The notes beneath the pieces are model-generated. The model was not told the origin of the DNA, searched no databases, and saw only the letters and a program-made list of their open reading frames with translations. A stretch of DNA of 64,000 bases, taken from Isotricha intestinalis. Lineage: Eukaryota; Ciliophora; Litostomatea; Vestibuliferida; Isotrichidae. This document shows, in pieces, positions 38,783 through 49,200 of this stretch (its first letter is position 1; each line of letters begins with the position of its first letter). Position numbers and translations under genes: made by a program. Location of the stretch: NCBI GenBank assembly GCA_023807065.1, contig JAJJLU010003469.1, positions 1-64,000 on the forward strand, written 5' to 3'.

Positions 38783-40222
38783 ATGCAAATTAGAAATAAT
38801 AAAGAATTAATAACTAATGAAAATACAAAATTATCAAATCAAGAAATAATAAGGAAAAATCTAAAGAAATATATAGTTTCAAAAAATAGATATAATAGAT
38901 ATATGATTAATCACATTATTTATAGAAGAAGAAAAACAATAGTTTCAAGATTTAAAGACCATTTAATAATGGATGATATTGGAGAATTTTTAAAAAGATT
39001 TTATAAATTTAAGGAGAGTGTAAATAGGATTCCAAAAATAGGAGAATATTATCAAACATTTTCTTTTTTTCCTCCTGTTTATTTAAATTTTGAATTTTCA
39101 TTAACTTATATATTAAGAAAATATTATAAAAGAAAAAAAAAATATTTAGAATATATTGAAGACCTTAAAGATAATTTAATTGAAAAAAAGAATAATGATA
39201 ATAACAATGATAATAACATTGATAATAAAAATAAGGATTTTGAATTAGTAATTAAACCTGAATTAGTAGAATCAATTATAACAAAAGATAATAAATCAGA
39301 AACATTAGAATTAACAGAATATAATAGTATAGAAAATAAAGATAAAAATTTAAGTAAAATAATAAAAGATTTATCAAGTTCAAATGAATATAAAAATAAA
39401 AAAGAATTATTAAAAGAAAAAATAAAACATTTAAAACAAACAAAGAAAATATTAGAAAAGAAATTTCATTTAAATTTAAAAAAAGAGAAAAAAAGACCAT
39501 CACTCTTATTAAAAAGTGAAAAAAAAAATAAATCAAATTATCAGAATGAAAAAATAATAAAAACAGAAGAAGGAAAAAGCGAAAGTGAAAAGTTAAAATT
39601 AACAAAAAAAATAACAGGATTAAAACTAAGTTTTAACAATTTATACAAAAGAAATTTCAACAATAAGAAAAAACATAATAATCCTTTTTTATCATTAACA
39701 GAAAGATTAATACCAACAAAATCAGATGATTTAATAAAAGAAAAATTAGGATGGTTAAAAAAAAGTAAAATAAAAATAAAGACGAGTCAATTTATAGATT
39801 CAATAATAAATAAAAATTATTCTAATACTTCAAGAAATCAAAACAGAGTTCATTTAGTAATTAAACAAATATCAAGTCAACAATATTCTTCAAGAACAAA
39901 TAGTAATGAAAGTAAATTTTTTGGAACTTCTGATTCGAATTTAAAAAAGAAAATAAAAATAAAATTAAATATTAATAATTATAAATCTTATAAAAAAAGT
40001 AGAAATAGTTTTGGTAATATGAATAAGTTTTATTCTAATAAAAAAATTCTTTTAACTGAAAATAATTCTAGATATCCTTCTGTTATTAGAACACATAATT
40101 CTTCTGAAAAATATTATAATATTATTGAAAAACATTATCGAGATAAGAAAAAAAGTTTTATTAAGAAAAAACCAATTAAAATTGAAAATATTAAAAACTT
40201 AAAAAAAAATCAAAAAAAATAA
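38783..40222 (+). CDS. Lys-rich hypothetical protein, possible ciliate/alveolate family
   Basis: A 479-residue, very basic protein. The N-terminal 130 residues are the ordered part. They include NRYMINHIIYRRRKTI and then MDDIGEFLKRFYKFKESVNR with a trailing IPKIGEYYQTF and a Pro-rich FFPPVYLNF. I recall FLKRxY..ES..RIP.L..YY.. motifs from uncharacterised ciliate proteins, but cannot confirm that. The C-terminal 330 residues are disordered Lys/Asn/Ser sequence. No catalytic or TM segment. Confidence 0.7.
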   Translation: MQIRNNKELITNENTKLSNQEIIRKNLKKYIVSKNRYNRYMINHIIYRRRKTIVSRFKDHLIMDDIGEFLKRFYKFKESVNRIPKIGEYYQTFSFFPPVYLNFEFSLTYILRKYYKRKKKYLEYIEDLKDNLIEKKNNDNNNDNNIDNKNKDFELVIKPELVESIITKDNKSETLELTEYNSIENKDKNLSKIIKDLSSSNEYKNKKELLKEKIKHLKQTKKILEKKFHLNLKKEKKRPSLLLKSEKKNKSNYQNEKIIKTEEGKSESEKLKLTKKITGLKLSFNNLYKRNFNNKKKHNNPFLSLTERLIPTKSDDLIKEKLGWLKKSKIKIKTSQFIDSIINKNYSNTSRNQNRVHLVIKQISSQQYSSRTNSNESKFFGTSDSNLKKKIKIKLNINNYKSYKKSRNSFGNMNKFYSNKKILLTENNSRYPSVIRTHNSSEKYYNIIEKHYRDKKKSFIKKKPIKIENIKNLKKNQKK

Positions 40223-40395
40223 ATTTACTTCTTTTATTCTTTATATATATTTTTCCAAAAGAAAATAAATAGTATATTTAATATAAAAGCTATTATATTA
40301 TTTTTATTAAATATGAAATAATATTTAATAATTATATAAACTTTAATAAATCTAATTAAAAAAAAATAAAAAAAAAAAAATTTAAATTTAAAAAA

Positions 40396-40863
40396 ATGTC
40401 AGATAAAAAAATAAGAATCCCAGAAGAAGTTTTATCAGAATATAAAGATTTATTTGATTCATATGATAAAAACAAGAATGGAGAAATAGAAAGAAAAGAA
40501 ATGAAAATAATATTAAAGAAATTAGGAAAAGAAGGAACTGAAGAAGAAATAGATTCAATATGGAAATCAATGAATAAAATTGAGAGTGATACTACTATTA
40601 ATTTTGATGACTTTTTAACTTTTATTAAAAACTTTAATTTATCTAAAAATTCTATGTCTACTGATGATATTATTAATGCTTTTGAAATGTTTGATAAAAA
40701 TCATAATGGAACTATTTCTATTAATGAGTTTAAACATATTTTAATGGATTTAGGACAAAAATTTAGTGAAAATGAAGTTAATGAAATTATTAAAGAAATT
40801 GATTTAGATGATAATGGAAAAATTAATTATAGAGAATTTGTTCAATTTTGGCAAGAACAATAA
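40396..40863 (+). CDS. Calmodulin/centrin-like EF-hand protein
   Basis: A 155-residue protein with four EF-hands. Loop 1 (24-35, DKNKNGEIERKE), loop 3 (100-111, DKNHNGTISINE) and loop 4 (136-147, DLDDNGKINYRE) are canonical. Loop 2 (60-71) has lost the consensus acidic and Gly positions. It is therefore a three-site calcium sensor. Length and spacing match calmodulin and centrin; the basic N-terminal stretch of centrins is short here. It may serve the calcium-dependent targets nearby in the genome (IQ-motif protein, SK-like channel), but no physical link is shown. Confidence 0.93.
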   Translation: MSDKKIRIPEEVLSEYKDLFDSYDKNKNGEIERKEMKIILKKLGKEGTEEEIDSIWKSMNKIESDTTINFDDFLTFIKNFNLSKNSMSTDDIINAFEMFDKNHNGTISINEFKHILMDLGQKFSENEVNEIIKEIDLDDNGKINYREFVQFWQEQ

Positions 40864-41524
40864 TTACATTTTTTATATTTTTTTTTTGATTTGAAATTTA
40901 AATAATTAAATAATAATTATTTTAAAACTTCATTAAAAAAATTCAATCATAAATTTAAAAAAAATTTTACATTTAATTTCATAAAAAAGTAGTTTCTTCA
41001 TAAAAAATAAAATAATAAAGCTTTTTCTCCAATATAAAACTAAATAATAATTAAAGTGTATGAAGGAAAAATTAAAATATTATAGGGAAAAAAAGAATAT
41101 TCAACATTTTTTTTTCAGTTTACATTTTTTATTTATTTTTCTTTTCAAATGTTTGCTTAAAATGAAATCATGAAACAGCTACAAAAAAATGCATCTAAAT
41201 TTTTCTAAGAAGAATTAAAAGTAAAAAAATGAAATGCACCATAAAATTTTCCCTTTAGAACTTTCTTTAAAATATAAAAACCAGGGAACAGCTATCAAAA
41301 CATGCTTCTATTTTTTATAAGAAAAAAAAAGAGAAAATATATGATATCACAAAATTCTCCATTAAAAAAAAATAAAACTAAAATAAAATTCATTTAAATT
41401 TAAATAAAATAAATAATTTCAAAATAAGAAAATTATATTTTCTTTTTATTATTAATATTTTAATAATAATTTAATATATAAATTATTCTTTTATAATAAA
41501 CATAATAATTTATAAAAAAAAAAA
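40864..41524. other. Intergenic with an imperfect tandem duplication
   Basis: A 660-bp spacer between two rightward genes. It holds two related segments (41171-41256 and 41284-41363) separated by about 27 bp. Otherwise A/T-rich with no gene. Confidence 0.5.
41171..41363. repeat. Diverged tandem duplicate, about 80 bp unit
   Basis: Unit A begins TGAAACAGCTACAAAAAAAT and unit B begins GGGAACAGCTATCAAAACAT. Shared landmarks in the same order are AACAGCTA, ATGC(A/T)TCTA, a T-run, TAAGAA and AAAATT(T/C)(T/C)CC. They are not coding on either strand. They could be an ageing duplication, paired small RNAs or spaced regulatory elements. Confidence 0.5.
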
Positions 41525-43375
41525 ATGAAAATGGAAAAAACCAATAATGAAAAAACTGAATTATCAGATAAAACCCTTCTTCAACAATATAATAAATTAA
41601 CAAAAGTTCCAATATCAATAAAAATACCAAATTCAGAAAAATCAAAACCAGAAAGTTTTGAATATATATCAAATCCTAATTTAGTTCAAAAATATAAATT
41701 AAAATCAACAGAAGATTTAAATGTAAATAATAATAATATTCCTCAAAAAAATAGCAATTCAAATTCTATTTTTTCAACTTCAGTTTCAACAATTGATTTC
41801 AAACAAAAAAATGAAGGTTTTTATCTTCAAATGAAAATAAATGAAATAAAACAAAAAATAGAAAATTTAAAAAAAAAAATAAATAAAAAAAATCAGGATA
41901 TGATAAATTTACAAGAACAATTAAAAGAAATTAAAAAAGTTAAAGGAATTAAAATAATTGAATTAGAAAATTTATTATCAAATAAAGAATCTTTAGAAGA
42001 AATTTTAAGAGTGTTTATTCAAGATATTATAAATTTAAATTCTTTAAGAAATATTTATGAAGAAGTATATGTTAATAAAAATGAATTAATAAATTGTCCA
42101 ATTCAAAAATTAATAGAAAATATAAAAAATATTTTTCAAGAATTAAAAATAACATTCAATCAACAAATAAATGATATTATAAAATCTAATTTTGAAAAGA
42201 TTGATTTAATCAAAGAAGAAAATATTGAATTATTCTTATTAGAAATTGTAGAATCTTTAAAAAAAATAATTTTAAATGATAATATAAATGAAACTCAATT
42301 AATTTTACTATTAAAATATTTAATTAAAATAATATATCTTGATAATAAAATCCAAGAAACTTTTAATTACATTAAAAAAAAATATAAAGAACAAAAAATA
42401 GAAACAAAAACAAAAATATCAGAATTATTAAACTCAATTCAATTAACAGATGAAAAAATCTTAGAATTAAATAATTTATTAGAAGAATTAGAAAATAAAT
42501 TAATATTATACGAGCAAAATTCTAGAAATAATAAACCAACAACAAATAAATTTAAAAAGAATTTATTATTATTAAAAGAAGATGAGTTAGAAAATCAAAA
42601 TATATATTCATCATCAAGAGAAAAAGAAATAAAACAAGATAAAGAATTATATAAATTAATAGTTCCTAATAATATTTCTACAGAATATATTAATATTCAA
42701 ACTCAAACAACTCCTATTACTTCATCATCAAGATTATATAAAAATTTTAATAAAAATAAACAATTTGATGAATCCTTTTGTTATTATAAAATTATTAATA
42801 AACTTGATAATAAATTTAATCCTTTAAATTCTAATGATAAAACTCCTGATTTTTTAAATTATTATAAAGGATTAATTTCTATTGATTTTGCTAATAAATT
42901 ATTATTACTCAATGATGAAGGAAAACAATATAATGTTAGAAAGTTAAATTTAAAAATTAATTTTTATCAACTTTCTAATATTTTTATTAATAATATAATG
43001 AGAAATATAATTAAAGTTTATAATCTTTATTTAAAATATAATCATAAATGTCAAAGAGAAACAAGTAGAAATTCTAGTTTGAATAAATTTATTCATTTAA
43101 AAGAATTAAGTAATATTAATATGGATGATAATTTAAAAATAAAATCTGCTTTATGTAAATATTTTTCTTTTTCTCTTTTATTCAAAGATCAACTTTTAGA
43201 AATTATTTTTATGAATTTTGATGAATTTAAAAATTGGTTTAATGGTTTAAACTTGATTGTTAATGATAATAAAAGAAATAATAGTAAAGACAAAAATGAT
43301 TTAATTATTAAAAATATTTTAAGTCATCAAAAAAATAAAAGTTCAACTCTTAGATTTTTTCATAATGGAAAATAA
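41525..43375 (+). CDS. Coiled-coil protein of unknown function
   Basis: A 616-residue protein. A Ser/Asn-rich N-terminus (1-90) is followed by a first coiled coil (about 95-155, QMKINEIKQKIENLKKK...) and a helical region. A second coiled coil lies at about 285-345. The C-terminal 200 residues include a more globular-looking part (LLLLNDEGKQYNVRKLNLKI and after). No catalytic motif, signal or TM segment. Family not recognised. Confidence 0.8.
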   Translation: MKMEKTNNEKTELSDKTLLQQYNKLTKVPISIKIPNSEKSKPESFEYISNPNLVQKYKLKSTEDLNVNNNNIPQKNSNSNSIFSTSVSTIDFKQKNEGFYLQMKINEIKQKIENLKKKINKKNQDMINLQEQLKEIKKVKGIKIIELENLLSNKESLEEILRVFIQDIINLNSLRNIYEEVYVNKNELINCPIQKLIENIKNIFQELKITFNQQINDIIKSNFEKIDLIKEENIELFLLEIVESLKKIILNDNINETQLILLLKYLIKIIYLDNKIQETFNYIKKKYKEQKIETKTKISELLNSIQLTDEKILELNNLLEELENKLILYEQNSRNNKPTTNKFKKNLLLLKEDELENQNIYSSSREKEIKQDKELYKLIVPNNISTEYINIQTQTTPITSSSRLYKNFNKNKQFDESFCYYKIINKLDNKFNPLNSNDKTPDFLNYYKGLISIDFANKLLLLNDEGKQYNVRKLNLKINFYQLSNIFINNIMRNIIKVYNLYLKYNHKCQRETSRNSSLNKFIHLKELSNINMDDNLKIKSALCKYFSFSLLFKDQLLEIIFMNFDEFKNWFNGLNLIVNDNKRNNSKDKNDLIIKNILSHQKNKSSTLRFFHNGK

Positions 43376-43510
43376 AATAATTCATAAAATTATTTTATTA
43401 TAAAAATAAAATTTAAAAAAAGTAATTTTGAGTTAAGTATTTAATTATTTTTTAATTTTATTCAAATCAAATATTATATTTTTAAAATCATTTAAAAAAT
43501 TTAAAAATAA

Positions 43511-45448
43511 ATGAAAAATGAAATATTGTTAAACGAAAATATTTTTAAAAAGAAATATTTTAATAATAATATAGTAAAGGAAAATAGAAAATCAGCAAAT
43601 ATTAATTTTGAAATAGAAATTGATCCTAATAAAAAAATAGTTTGTAAAAAATATAATTCATGTGCTAATATTCCTACAAAAACAAAAAAAGAATATATTT
43701 GGAAACAGAAGATTGATAAATTTTTTATTAAAAATAAAAATAATATAAAATACAAAAAATTATATGAAAAATTAAAAATAAATAATAATTATAATGAAAT
43801 TTTAGAATTATATTTTTGTTATAGACGTAGATTAATTATTATAGATACTTCAATAATTCCATTATTAGATATTTTTTCAGTTTTTTTATTTTCAAATTCA
43901 TATCATATATTATTATCGAATAAATTAAAATTAAATTCTAAAATAAATATTTATAGAATAGTAGGTTTATTTTTTTCTATTTTATCTATAATTGTAATAA
44001 TCATAAGAAGAAAAATATATAAAAATGTAAGTATAATTAAATATATATTAAATATAAAACTATCATATCCTTATTTTAAAATCAAAATAAAAAAATTAAT
44101 TATTGAAATTTTACTTCATTTAATTCAACCTTATCCTTTCTTAACTTATAGTACAATTTTTTATCGAGATGAAGAAAAAGATTTTACTACTATTTACACT
44201 ATTGATTTAATTTTAGTTTCTTTAAGTTTTTTTAGGTTATATACTCTTTTTAGAATACTTTTATTTAAAATAAATTATAGAAATACTAGAATATGGAATT
44301 TTTATGGTAATACTAATTTATATAAGAAAAAATATAAAAGATATATTTTAGATTCACCTATTTTATTTTATTCTTTTGTTTTAATTATTTTTATTTTTTT
44401 TTCTTCTTATGTCTTTTCTCTTTTTCAAAATATTCAAGAAGAAGAATATAGAGAAAAATATTATAATAATTTATGGATTGTTGCTCAATCTGTTATTAAT
44501 TGTGGTTATGGTGATAAAAAAATAAGAACTATTCCATCAAAAATTAGTTTAATTTTTATTATTTCTTTAGGCTTATTTCTACTCACTTCACTTGTTAATT
44601 CTTTGCTAAGATTATTTGAATTTCCTTCAGAAAATGAATTAAAAGCTTTTCAAAAAATTAAAATTATTTACAGTAAAAATGAAAAGAGTAATTCTTATAA
44701 TATTTATTTTGAAAAATATTTAAAATATAAAATAATCAGAATTAAACAAAATTTAAAAACTCATAAATCTAATTTATTATTAAATGATGATAATAAAATA
44801 ACAATTTCTTTAGATTTAAAATCTCCTATTTATTATCTTAATAATTATAAATTATTTAGTGATTTAGATTTAAAAAATCAATTAAAAACACTAAAAGACA
44901 AATATTATCTTTCAATTTTAGCAAAATTAAAATTTGAGCCAACAATAAATGATTTTTTTAATTATATAATAAAAAGATTTGATATTCAAATAGATAAATA
45001 TAATGATAAAGCAAAAACAAATATAAATTCTATAGTTTTACTTAATAATTTCCTATGTGAAGGAATAACAGAATATTATCATAATGTTATCGAAGTTTTT
45101 TATGATAGTAATAAATTAACAAATTTAATGTTATTAATTTTTTGGTTAGGATTTAAATATCCTATTAGTAATTATGATGAATTAATAAAATTTAAAGTAA
45201 TTCAATTTAAAGATTTTAAAATCAAATATAAAGAATTTAAAATAATATATGAAGAAAGACAAATTCAAAAACCTATTAATAGTAAAATAACAAAAAGTTA
45301 TAAAGATACAGAAGTAATGAAAGAAATGGATTATTATAATGATGATGATTTTGATTATGATGATTATGATTTAGATGATATTGATATAAGTGAACAAGTA
45401 TCAAATAAAGATAATAAAAATAGAGAAAAAAGCAGTAATGGTGCATAA
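43511..45448 (+). CDS. SK-like six-TM potassium channel
   Basis: A 645-residue membrane protein. After a soluble N-terminus there are about six TM helices (residues roughly 110-380), and a pore helix that reads WIVAQSVINCGYGDKKIRT. The selectivity filter is CGYGD (331-335), K+-type. Surrounding helices FRLYTLFRILLF and ISLIFIISLGLFLLTSLVNS resemble the SK/IK calcium-activated subfamily, which lacks a charged S4. The soluble C-terminus continues for about 250 residues, and an S6-proximal helix that could carry calmodulin is Lys-rich. A Cys replaces the usual Thr/Ser-Val/Ile residue just before GYG. An acidic tail (DYDDYDLDDIDIS) closes the protein. Confidence 0.85.
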   Translation: MKNEILLNENIFKKKYFNNNIVKENRKSANINFEIEIDPNKKIVCKKYNSCANIPTKTKKEYIWKQKIDKFFIKNKNNIKYKKLYEKLKINNNYNEILELYFCYRRRLIIIDTSIIPLLDIFSVFLFSNSYHILLSNKLKLNSKINIYRIVGLFFSILSIIVIIIRRKIYKNVSIIKYILNIKLSYPYFKIKIKKLIIEILLHLIQPYPFLTYSTIFYRDEEKDFTTIYTIDLILVSLSFFRLYTLFRILLFKINYRNTRIWNFYGNTNLYKKKYKRYILDSPILFYSFVLIIFIFFSSYVFSLFQNIQEEEYREKYYNNLWIVAQSVINCGYGDKKIRTIPSKISLIFIISLGLFLLTSLVNSLLRLFEFPSENELKAFQKIKIIYSKNEKSNSYNIYFEKYLKYKIIRIKQNLKTHKSNLLLNDDNKITISLDLKSPIYYLNNYKLFSDLDLKNQLKTLKDKYYLSILAKLKFEPTINDFFNYIIKRFDIQIDKYNDKAKTNINSIVLLNNFLCEGITEYYHNVIEVFYDSNKLTNLMLLIFWLGFKYPISNYDELIKFKVIQFKDFKIKYKEFKIIYEERQIQKPINSKITKSYKDTEVMKEMDYYNDDDFDYDDYDLDDIDISEQVSNKDNKNREKSSNGA

Positions 45449-45768
45449 GATTAGTAAAATATTTATATAAAATAAGGTATATATTTAATTATAATGATAT
45501 TTTAATTAAGAAAATTATTAAATAAATAAAATATAATTTATTAATGGGAAAAAACCATTAGAATGTAATTTTTATATGACATTAATAGAAATAGTCTTAG
45601 TTTTAAAAAAAAAATTAAGAGTTTGTAAATAATTTATATGATAATTTTTGTTAGTATTTAAAATTTATTTTTTTTAATTGTTTTATAAATTAGATTAAAT
45701 CTTAAAAAATAAGTGTTAATATATTTAAAAAACTAAAAATAATCAAAAAATTTTATTTGATAATTTAT
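45449..45768. other. Convergent intergenic, AT-rich
   Basis: 320 bp between the channel's stop and the small leftward gene. A/T-rich with no recognisable element. Confidence 0.4.
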
Positions 45769-45855
45769 TTATAACATAATTACATTTGAATAATATTTAT
45801 TAAGTTCTATTTCGAATTGGCAAGGAATATTTAAATCTGACTCTTTTAATTTAAC

Positions 45856-45887
<32 letters not shown>

Positions 45888-46077
45888 CTGATTCAATTTT
45901 AATTGAAGTGATTTTTCTTTTAGAATCAAAATAATTATTTAAAGTATTTTTTCTTAAAATTAAATGCAAATTTGATGGTCTTTCATTTAATTTTTTTATT
46001 TCTAAAAAAATTAAAACAATATTATTACCTGTTTTAGAAGAAAAATGAAAATTTCTGAAAGAATTTATTTGTTCCAT
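45769..46077 (-). CDS. Small hypothetical protein with poly-Asn run
   Basis: A 102-residue frame starting MEQINSFRNFHFSSKTGNNI. It has mixed hydrophobic segments (NIVLIFLEIKKLNERPSNLHLILRK), a run of nine Asn encoded by an ATT/TTA trinucleotide repeat (45857-45887), and IPCQFEIELNKYYSNVIML at the end. The non-repetitive parts have protein-like composition, and the frame sits well between neighbouring genes. It resembles nothing known to me. It may be a lineage-specific gene. Confidence 0.5.
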
Positions 46078-46292
46078 TAAAAAATACTTAATTTAATTTT
46101 AAAAAAAATATTTAATAAAATTATTCTGATAATTTTTTTCTAAAAAATAACCTTAAAAACTTTTATAAACATTAATTTCCAAAAAATAAAAATAATAACA
46201 CCATTAAAGAAATTATAAATAAAAGTAAAAAATTAAAGAAAAAAAAAATTAAATAATCTTCATTAAAATATAATTTTAAAATAAATAATAAA

Positions 46293-49200
46293 ATGAGTGT
46301 ATCATCAAATATAGTTTCAAACACAAAAAAAGGAATAATGATGTTAAATAAATTAAAAGAATCTTCAGAAAATTATGTTCCTAAAGAAGAAAAAAACAAA
46401 AAAGAATTATCTTTTGAAAATAACGATGTTATTTTAGAAACAGCAAATAAAAATGTTAAACAACTTTTAACCGGATTTTTATTTAATTTAGAAAAAGATG
46501 ATCCTGAAGAATATAAAAATACTTTAGAAAATTTTAAAAAAAAAATTGATTCTGGAAGTGTTACTTTACAAGATGATTATTTTTTTGATAAAAACATTAA
46601 GGGAAGTAATTATTCTAATTATAATCCAAAATTTTTTAGAAAAACTAAAAGAAAAACTACTTTATATTCTGAATTACCTCAAAAGTATAATTTAAATTCT
46701 TCTAAAATTTTAGAAAATTTAAAAGGTTATAAAAATGAAAATAATATATCAAATCGTTCTTTTTCTAATTTTGATTATAGTAATGAAGCTTTAATAAATA
46801 AAAAAAAAAAACCAAGTTTATCTTCTTCTAATAATAATTTAAAATTACCAAGTAAACCAAAAAAAATAAATTTTAATTTCAAAAGCCCAAAAAATCAAAA
46901 TTTTAGTGTTTCTTTTGATAAAGAATTAGATGAAAAATCAATTCCCAAATCAACAAGAACTAAAGGATTTGAAAAAACTTTAAATCCTTTAAGTATAAAA
47001 AAATCATCATTATATAATTTATTTCAAAGACCTCAATTATTTCATTCAAATAAAAAAGAAGAAGAAGAAAAAGAATTTGATATAAAAAATTATAAAATGA
47101 ATAAAAAACAACTTTTATTTAAAACACATACATTTACATCACCAACAAATAAAAAAAATATAAATAATAAACAAAATGGATTACTTAGAAAAATAACATC
47201 AAAAACTCAAAAATTATCATTTATTAGTTTAAGTGATCATAATAATTCAGAAAATGAATCAGAAGAAGAAATGAATATAACTAATTTAAGAGGTTTAACA
47301 AAAAAAAAAGTACAAGAAATAAATAATATAAGAATAAAACTAAAAGATAATATGATAGGAAATAAATTATCTGCTAGATTAAATACTGTTGAAACAACAA
47401 AATCAAAAGATTCTATTGATTCTAAAATGAAAAAATATAAAGATAAATATAGAGTTTTAACAAGAAAAAATTATATTTATGATTCTTTAAGTGATGAAGA
47501 ATATGATGATGAAGAAGAAAATTCTTTAGTTATTTTACCTGATTCTAAATTAATATTAATTTTAGATTTTTTAATTGCATTAAGTGTTTTATATGATATT
47601 ATTTATATTCCTTATTATTTATCTTATAAAAAATATTTCTGTGGAGCTTCTGTTTTAAATTATCATATTATAATCGATTTATTCATTTCTGTTCTTTATG
47701 TTATTGATTTATTTTCTAATTTTTTTATCGCTTATTATGATTTCGAAGAATTTTTAATCAATGAATTAAATTTAATTGCCTTAAATTACCTTTCTTCATA
47801 TTTTATATTTGATTTAATAGCAGCAATACCTTTTAAATTTTATTTTTTTTTTCATTACTATGAATGTAAAAATCTCAAATCAAATTTATATAATGTAGAT
47901 ATAGGTTTATATCCATATATGTTAATTTCATTAAGAATATTAAAATTATTTAAAGTATATTCAAAGAATACATTTATAAATTACTGTTCTAATTATTTTT
48001 CTCATATTCAACATTTTAGTCAATGGGGAAGTTTATATATAGATATATTTGTTTTTTTTATGGGATTACATTTCGTAGCTTCTTTATTTATATTTATAGG
48101 AATAAATCAATATCCAAATTGGATTACAGAATTAGAATTACAAAACTCAACATATATACATATATATATTGCATCAATATATTATTTAATAGCTACAATA
48201 ACTACTGTTGGTTATGGTGATATTACTCCTTATAATCAAGGAGAAAGAATATTTGGATTGTTTTTATTAATTGTTGGTATTATTGTTTATTCTTTTGCTG
48301 TTGCTGGGATTAGTAATTATATTAAAGAAATTGATGATAAAAATGCTGATTATGAAAAAAAATTAAAAATTTTAGAAGATATTAAAATTAATCATCCTAA
48401 ATTAAGTGAAGATTTATATGATAGAGTTTCTAGGTTTTTGAAGTATAAAAATTTCAATGAAAAAAAAGATAAAAATATCATTATTGATTGTTTACCTTTA
48501 GGATTAAGAAATATATTAGTTTATGAAATGTATAAACCAATTATTAGTAATTTTATTTTTTTTAAAAATTTTGATAACACAGATTTCATAGTAAGAGTTA
48601 TTTTAGCATTTAAACCAATTATAGCAATGAAAAATGATATTTTAGTAAAAGATGGTGATTTCATAGAAGAAATAATATTTGTAAAGAAAGGAAGATTATC
48701 ATTGGAAATTCCAATAGATTTAAATACAAAAAATGGAATATCAAATTTATTAACTTTAAGGGCTGCAAATGATTTAGATAAAAAAAGCTCAATTTTTTCA
48801 AATTTTATGAGTCCTCGTTCAAAAAGAGTAAATTCAATTCCTAGATTTACTTTAAATCCAATTCAAATAAATCGAACTAAATCTTATCAAGTAAATGATA
48901 TTCCTAATCTTTCTCCTAGAAAAAAAAGAACATTAGAAATGAAAATAAAAGAAAAAGAGGAAGAAGAAGAAAGAGAAAGAGAAAAAAATATTCAATATGT
49001 GAAAATATTAGAAATAAGAAAAAATGAACATTTCGGTGATATTTTAATGTTTTTAAATAAAAGAAGTCCAATATGTGTTAAAGTGAAATCAAAAAAAGCA
49101 GAATTTTATTTTTTAAATAAAACAGATGCTATTGAAATATCAACATGTTATCCAAGAATATGGAATAAAATAAATAAGAAGAGTTTATTTAATATGGAAC

